Source of the DNA: a virus | Virus record (IMG/VR): IMGVR_UViG_3300000405_000056 | Location: 1-23,257 of that record | Length of the DNA stretch: 23,257 nucleotides | Direction: 5' to 3' (one strand) | In this document: positions 20,244 through 23,257 of the stretch, in pieces | Position numbering within the stretch: position 1 is the stretch's first letter | How the letters are laid out: every line of letters begins with the position of its first letter | Program-made: the position numbers and the translations under genes | Notes under the pieces: generated by a model | Database searches by the model: none | Told to the model about the DNA's origin: nothing | Seen by the model: the letters and a program-made list of their open reading frames with translations, nothing else

Positions 20244-20283
20244 GATAGCCATTTATTAATTTAGATGGCTATCAGCTTTTTTT
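20244..20283 (+). terminator. Intrinsic terminator between terS and terL
   Basis: GATAGCCAT (20244-20252) pairs perfectly with ATGGCTATC (20265-20273) around a 12-nt loop. AGC and seven T follow. The structure ends 13 bp before the large-terminase ATG, so it may attenuate terL expression. A weak TAACTTCG just after it could be a degraded -7 element for terL. Confidence 0.7.
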
Positions 20284-20296
20284 GTAACTTCGTATA

Positions 20297-21493
20297 ATGG
20301 AACAGACAACTGCCCTACGTAAGATAGCAGGCATGAAGAAAAGGATCAGAGGGATCCAAGGCGGTCAAGGGGCGGGTAAGACCTTTGCTATAATGATGCT
20401 GATTATTAACCATGCATCTGGCAATCCTAATAAACAATGCTATGTTATAAGTGCTGAACTATCTAAGATGCGAGATACTGTCTTGAAGGACACGATAACC
20501 ATACTTCAATCGTTCGGGATTCGTTGCACTATCCTAGGCAAAGATAGTGGTCAAGCGAAGGTTATATTTCCGAACGGATCATTCATTCGGTTTATCGGCA
20601 TGGATAAAGACGATATAGGAAAGGGGCTTAGGTCAGATATAGTGTTCATAAACGAAGCCAATAAGATTAATTTCGAATCGTATCGAGAAGCTACTTCGAG
20701 GGCTAAGAAAGTGTTTATTGACTTTAATCCAAATGCTAAGTTTTGGTTTCATAAAGAAATCGAGTCCAGAGCTGACTGCCAATTCATAAAGCTCACTTTC
20801 TTAGATAATGAATTTATATCCCGCATTGAGTTATCTGAGATATTATTATACCACCTCATGGGCTATGGAGTAGAGTTCGACCCCGACTACCCCAACGAAG
20901 AGCATCCAATTATAGGTAAGTACTGGGCTAATAAGTGGCGAGTATATGGCAAAGGCGAGATCGGAATAATCGAGGGTGCGGTTTACGAAAATTGGGATGT
21001 AATAGACGAGTTGCCAAAGGAAGCAAAGCTAATCGGTTTGGGGGTAGATTTCGGTTGGGAGCACCCACAAGCTTGCATAGCTTGTTACGAATGGAATAAG
21101 TTACGGATATACGACGAGGTCAGTTACGGCAGCCATAAGGGCACGGTCATAATGGCTAGACACATTAAGGAACAGGGTCTGCAGAATGAAGTGGCTTATT
21201 GCGACAACTCCGCACCTCAACTCATTAGCGAACTTAGGGATAGTGGAGTGAACGCTGTGAAATGTTATGGCAAAACGGGGCTTATTAACTTTGCTGTGGA
21301 GAAGATGAATAGAGATGTATTTTACGTGACCAAGAGAAGCAAGAACATTATATCCGAATTACATGGCTACGTATGGGGCAAGGACTCTAAGGGCAATCCG
21401 ACAGGCAAGCCGATTGATTTAGGTGATGATGCTATGAACGCAATACAATACTTCGAGGGCACGGAGGGTAGATATAGTGGGGCTTATCGTTAA
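20297..21493 (+). CDS. terL: Terminase large subunit
   Basis: The packaging motor: an N-terminal ATPase that pumps DNA into the head and a C-terminal RNase-H-like nuclease that cuts concatemers. Walker A GGQGAGKT at residues 22-29; Walker B VFINEAN at 116-122. Nuclease acidic residues are D251 (GLGVDFGWEH), D303 (YCDNSAP) and D377/D378 (DLGDDAMNAIQY). Length 398 aa matches the Terminase_3 / PBSX-like class. Start at ATG 20297 leaves a short N-terminus before Walker A, as in that class. It lies about 12 kb from the portal rather than adjacent, an unusual arrangement. Promoter P3 follows immediately after the stop. Confidence 0.9.
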   Translation: MEQTTALRKIAGMKKRIRGIQGGQGAGKTFAIMMLIINHASGNPNKQCYVISAELSKMRDTVLKDTITILQSFGIRCTILGKDSGQAKVIFPNGSFIRFIGMDKDDIGKGLRSDIVFINEANKINFESYREATSRAKKVFIDFNPNAKFWFHKEIESRADCQFIKLTFLDNEFISRIELSEILLYHLMGYGVEFDPDYPNEEHPIIGKYWANKWRVYGKGEIGIIEGAVYENWDVIDELPKEAKLIGLGVDFGWEHPQACIACYEWNKLRIYDEVSYGSHKGTVIMARHIKEQGLQNEVAYCDNSAPQLISELRDSGVNAVKCYGKTGLINFAVEKMNRDVFYVTKRSKNIISELHGYVWGKDSKGNPTGKPIDLGDDAMNAIQYFEGTEGRYSGAYR

Positions 21494-21495
21494 AC

Positions 21496-21563
21496 TGTTA
21501 AATTATTAACGTAATTAAATTACATTAATTGTTGTTATTGTTATAATATATTACGTATATTTA
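21496..21563 (+). promoter_or_regulatory. Phage promoter P3 with box A operator and box B
   Basis: Box A at 21496-21515, identical to P1 and P2 and starting two bases after the terL stop. Box B, ATTGTTATAAT, at 21537-21547, 41 bp downstream as at P1. The -7-like TATATTTA (21556-21563) starts 19 bp after box B and differs from consensus in its last base, so it may be weaker. It drives the accessory genes from 21595. Confidence 0.7.
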
Positions 21564-21594
21564 CAGAAACAATTAAAAAACAAAAACTAAGAAA

Positions 21595-21819
21595 ATGGAA
21601 AATTTTGTAAAAACAATAGATGAATTAATCGAAAAAATAAACGAGGGATTCGAAATGATTTTATGTATCTACAATGATACGAGAGGAAGATACGTAGCTT
21701 GTAATAGGGATGATTATAAAAAAGTGTTTCAAGAGGTGGTAGGACGTGAATTTAATGATTGCGATATGGCAATGCCGGTAGAAGATTTTAAAATTTTAGT
21801 AGAGGAACACGAATTTTAA
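21595..21819 (+). CDS. Acidic hypothetical protein, 74 aa
   Basis: First gene after P3. Acidic alpha/beta protein, no domain recognised; a helix (FVKTIDELIEKINEGFEM) leads to a strand pair (ILCIYNDTRGRYVACN). Its start context TAAGAAAATGGAAAATTTT is identical to that of the gene at 11234. As the first gene of an accessory unit it may be an early anti-host protein; this is inference only. Confidence 0.55.
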   Translation: MENFVKTIDELIEKINEGFEMILCIYNDTRGRYVACNRDDYKKVFQEVVGREFNDCDMAMPVEDFKILVEEHEF

Positions 21820-21932
21820 AATTAGATTATAATTATTTTGCCGTTGCAGTTGCAGTTGAATGCCTTTATATTTTACAGCACCTACTTAAAAAACAAGAAA
21901 TAAACATTGAATTATTAACCAACTGCCTATAA
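21792..21932 (+). other. Start-less open frame downstream of the 74 aa gene
   Basis: This frame is open for 46 codons in a different phase from the 74 aa gene, overlapping its end. It reads a plausible protein-like helix (AVAVAVECLYILQHLLKKQE) but has no ATG, GTG or TTG start. It may be the remnant of a gene that lost its 5' end, or chance. Otherwise the 151 bp between 21820 and 21970 hold only the hairpin at 21921. Confidence 0.25.
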
Positions 21933-21955
21933 ATTATATACTGGGCGGGGCGGTT
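21921..21955 (+). repeat. Hairpin before the 99 aa gene
   Basis: AACTGCC (21921-21927) can pair with GGCGGTT (21949-21955) with one T.G wobble around a 21-nt A/T-rich loop. The AAC...GTT arms recall the left-end cassette hairpins. It precedes the ATG at 21971 by 15 bp. Not clearly a terminator, since only a TT-AAAA tail follows. Confidence 0.35.
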
Positions 21956-21970
21956 TAAAAAACGAGAAAT

Positions 21971-22270
21971 ATGATAATGGTAAAAATGCCGATGCAAATT
22001 GACAGAGAATTAATAAGACAAGCTTATGACCAAAATCTAATATGCGCACCTCAATTAGAGGTAGGAAAGTTCATTCTTGTAGATGTGGTTAAGGAAGTTT
22101 ATTTAATACCAAATACGGCATCTGTAATATCCAGTCAACAATATGCCCAAAAAGCAGCTAATGCTCATAATAAATATAAGGGTATTTCTGATGCACAAGC
22201 TGATAAGCTTATCTCAAAATCAATGAAATTATGTGTATTTAAATTAACAAAAAATGATTTTAGCATTTAA
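21971..22270 (+). CDS. Hypothetical protein, 99 aa
   Basis: Soluble alpha/beta protein without a recognised family. The middle has a strand pair (GKFILVDVVKEVYLIPN) and the C-terminus is helical and Ala/Lys-rich. Starts at ATG 21971, with another in-frame ATG at 21977. It lies in the accessory segment after terminase, among genes with variable-looking spacers. Confidence 0.55.
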   Translation: MIMVKMPMQIDRELIRQAYDQNLICAPQLEVGKFILVDVVKEVYLIPNTASVISSQQYAQKAANAHNKYKGISDAQADKLISKSMKLCVFKLTKNDFSI

Positions 22271-22290
22271 AAAACCGTAAACTTTAAATT

Positions 22291-22332
22291 ATGAGACAAT
22301 TAATAACAAAACAAACAAACAAGCAATCATGA
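22291..22332 (+). other. Possible 13-codon leader peptide
   Basis: ATG 22291 opens a 13-codon frame rich in Lys, Asn, Gln and Thr, whose TGA overlaps the ATG of the next gene (ATGA at 22329-22332). This could couple translation or simply be A-rich leader DNA. Confidence 0.25.
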
Positions 22333-22718
22333 ACAACAAAGAATTAAGATTAGGCAATTTAGTAAGAGTAGACGGTGCGGATTATAAGGTATTAATGCTC
22401 GGGAAAAGAAATGATTTGATTAAGCTAGAAGGGCTTGGATTGGTTGGGATTTCAAGGATAGAGCCCACCCCGATAACTCCTGATATTTTAGAATCGCTTG
22501 GATTCAAAAAGGCAGTAATAGGCTACTACTTTGATTTAGATCAGGACATGAATACAGGTTCTTTTTTAGGGGTGCTTGTGACGAATGAAATGGAGGTAGT
22601 TATAATAATGTATGGGGATTACTTTACGCCAGACAAAAAGACGGAGTATTACCTTGAATGCACAAGCGCACACCATTTGCAAAACTTATGTGCTGCATTA
22701 TCGAATACGGTTAATTAA
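22329..22718 (+). CDS. Hypothetical protein of common Bacteroidetes phage type, 129 aa
   Basis: The sequence begins with the ELRLGNLV pattern, has a PTPITPDILESLGFKK motif near the middle and ends with YYLECTSAHHLQNLCAALSN. This is the outline of a small protein family that recurs in Bacteroidetes phages and conjugative elements without known function. Mostly beta with a C-terminal helix. Start at ATG 22329 follows the A-rich leader. High confidence that it is a real gene, none for function. Confidence 0.7.
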   Translation: MNNKELRLGNLVRVDGADYKVLMLGKRNDLIKLEGLGLVGISRIEPTPITPDILESLGFKKAVIGYYFDLDQDMNTGSFLGVLVTNEMEVVIIMYGDYFTPDKKTEYYLECTSAHHLQNLCAALSNTVN

Positions 22719-22776
22719 TAACAAAACAAACAAATAAAATTATGAAAAAAGTAAATTTAAGCCCTCCAACTGGAGA

Positions 22777-22799
22777 AACCGCTATTTTTTATAGCCGTT
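22777..22799 (+). repeat. AAC...GTT hairpin before the last gene
   Basis: AAC-C-GCTAT faces ATAGC-C-GTT around a short T-rich loop: an 8-bp stem with one C.C mismatch. GTTGTTACCTGCC follows the arm. It resembles the left-end cassette ends, here on the plus strand, and sits 28 bp before the ATG at 22827. Confidence 0.45.
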
Positions 22800-22826
22800 G
22801 TTACCTGCCGTTTTTATCTCCGAATT

Positions 22827-23257
22827 ATGAGCAAAAAACTTGAAGTATTGAAACAATCGCTAATCAAAAAAGAAGAGCAACTAAGAAAAAGATTTGATGA
22901 CCATTTTGCAAGTGTCAGACAAGCGAATGGGCAACCGCTTAACGATAAGCGAAATGGACAAGCTACTTTGAATAGATGGGAACGACAAGACGATGCAATA
23001 CGCACTTTGAAAGCAAGTATAGAAAAAACAAAAAACGCTATTGAATTTGAGGAAGGTCGAATTAATGGGGTTAATTATGTAAATGAAAATTTTATACCAA
23101 AAGAGATACTTGCACTTGTAGAAAGCGGTGATTTAATACAATGGCGAAAACACCCGACCACTTTTTTTGTGCCTGATGTTGATAAGGCTCGAATTGTTTG
23201 GGATAACAAACGCAAAGTTGTTGCACACAGATACGCTCACTTAATTACCGAACAGGA
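22827..23257 (+). CDS. Partial hypothetical protein, at least 143 aa, runs off the window
   Basis: An open frame from ATG 22827 to the window edge with no stop. The N-terminus is highly charged with two predicted coiled-coil helices (KSLIKKEEQLRKRF-type start, then RWERQDDAIRTLKASIEKTK). A strand-rich segment follows (IQWRKHPTTFFVPDVDKARI, then VWDNKRKVVAHRYAH). The pattern of helical start and WRKHP...FFV...DKARI..W end resembles unannotated Bacteroidetes mobile-element proteins. It follows an attC-like hairpin, so it may be an acquired cassette. Its C-terminus is unknown. Confidence 0.6.
   Translation, partial: MSKKLEVLKQSLIKKEEQLRKRFDDHFASVRQANGQPLNDKRNGQATLNRWERQDDAIRTLKASIEKTKNAIEFEEGRINGVNYVNENFIPKEILALVESGDLIQWRKHPTTFFVPDVDKARIVWDNKRKVVAHRYAHLITEQ

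Noticed and set aside
22742-22843. 33-codon frame before the last gene
   Set aside because: It runs through the AAC...GTT hairpin and overlaps the 22827 gene in another frame; its composition looks like spacer DNA.

Overview
The window is a stretch of a double-stranded DNA tailed bacteriophage (or prophage) of a Bacteroidetes host, probably in the Flavobacteriia/Cytophagia range. The reasons are AT-rich DNA, A-rich leaders in place of Shine-Dalgarno sites, promoters with a TAnnTTTG -7 element, and phage families typical of that phylum (XkdF-type protease, CRHEW-ended portal, terminase pair, RecT with a short SbcC-like ATPase). There is no integrase, CI-type repressor, tRNA, rRNA, CRISPR array or transposase, and no recognisable tail tube, tape measure or fibre gene. 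Tail and lysogeny functions, if present, lie outside.

Layout. (1) 1-2768, minus strand: a replication-type operon (270 aa protein with hypervariable repeats, overlapping 164 aa protein, 69 aa protein), then four small cassette-like genes. Each is followed by a hairpin built on AAC...GTT arms, resembling but not matching integron attC sites. (2) 2769-2896: a divergent control region with a minus-strand promoter, a leader of about 85 nt ending in a strong intrinsic terminator just before the replication ATG, and a 9-nt loop-loop complementarity inside it. (3) 2897-10615, plus strand: protease, major capsid protein, portal with a MuF-like C-terminus, connector-type proteins, then a lysis cassette (holin candidate, M15 endopeptidase, u-spanin candidate). 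(4) 10668-15653: hypothetical genes, a DNA methyltransferase with a tandemly duplicated 5' end, a small ribbon-helix-helix-like protein and an SbcC-like ATPase. (5) 15635-21493: RecT, a metallo-beta-lactamase-fold hydrolase, a sigma-like protein, and terminase small and large subunits. (6) 21496 to the right edge: accessory small genes, the last one running off the window.

The transcription units appear tied together. Three plus-strand promoters (before 10772, 15732 and 21595) share a perfect 20-bp operator-like repeat 41 or 51 bp upstream of an 11-bp box, which sits 17-19 bp upstream of the -7 element. The minus-strand replication promoter has the same box at the same 17-bp spacing with one mismatch. 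This looks like a phage-wide regulon controlled by a factor not identified here.

Most interesting: the leader RNA/attenuator in front of the replication operon, the shared promoter-operator architecture, the cassette hairpin array, and a methyltransferase duplication whose first copy has been replaced by another gene. All functional assignments come from reading the sequence; no database search was run.
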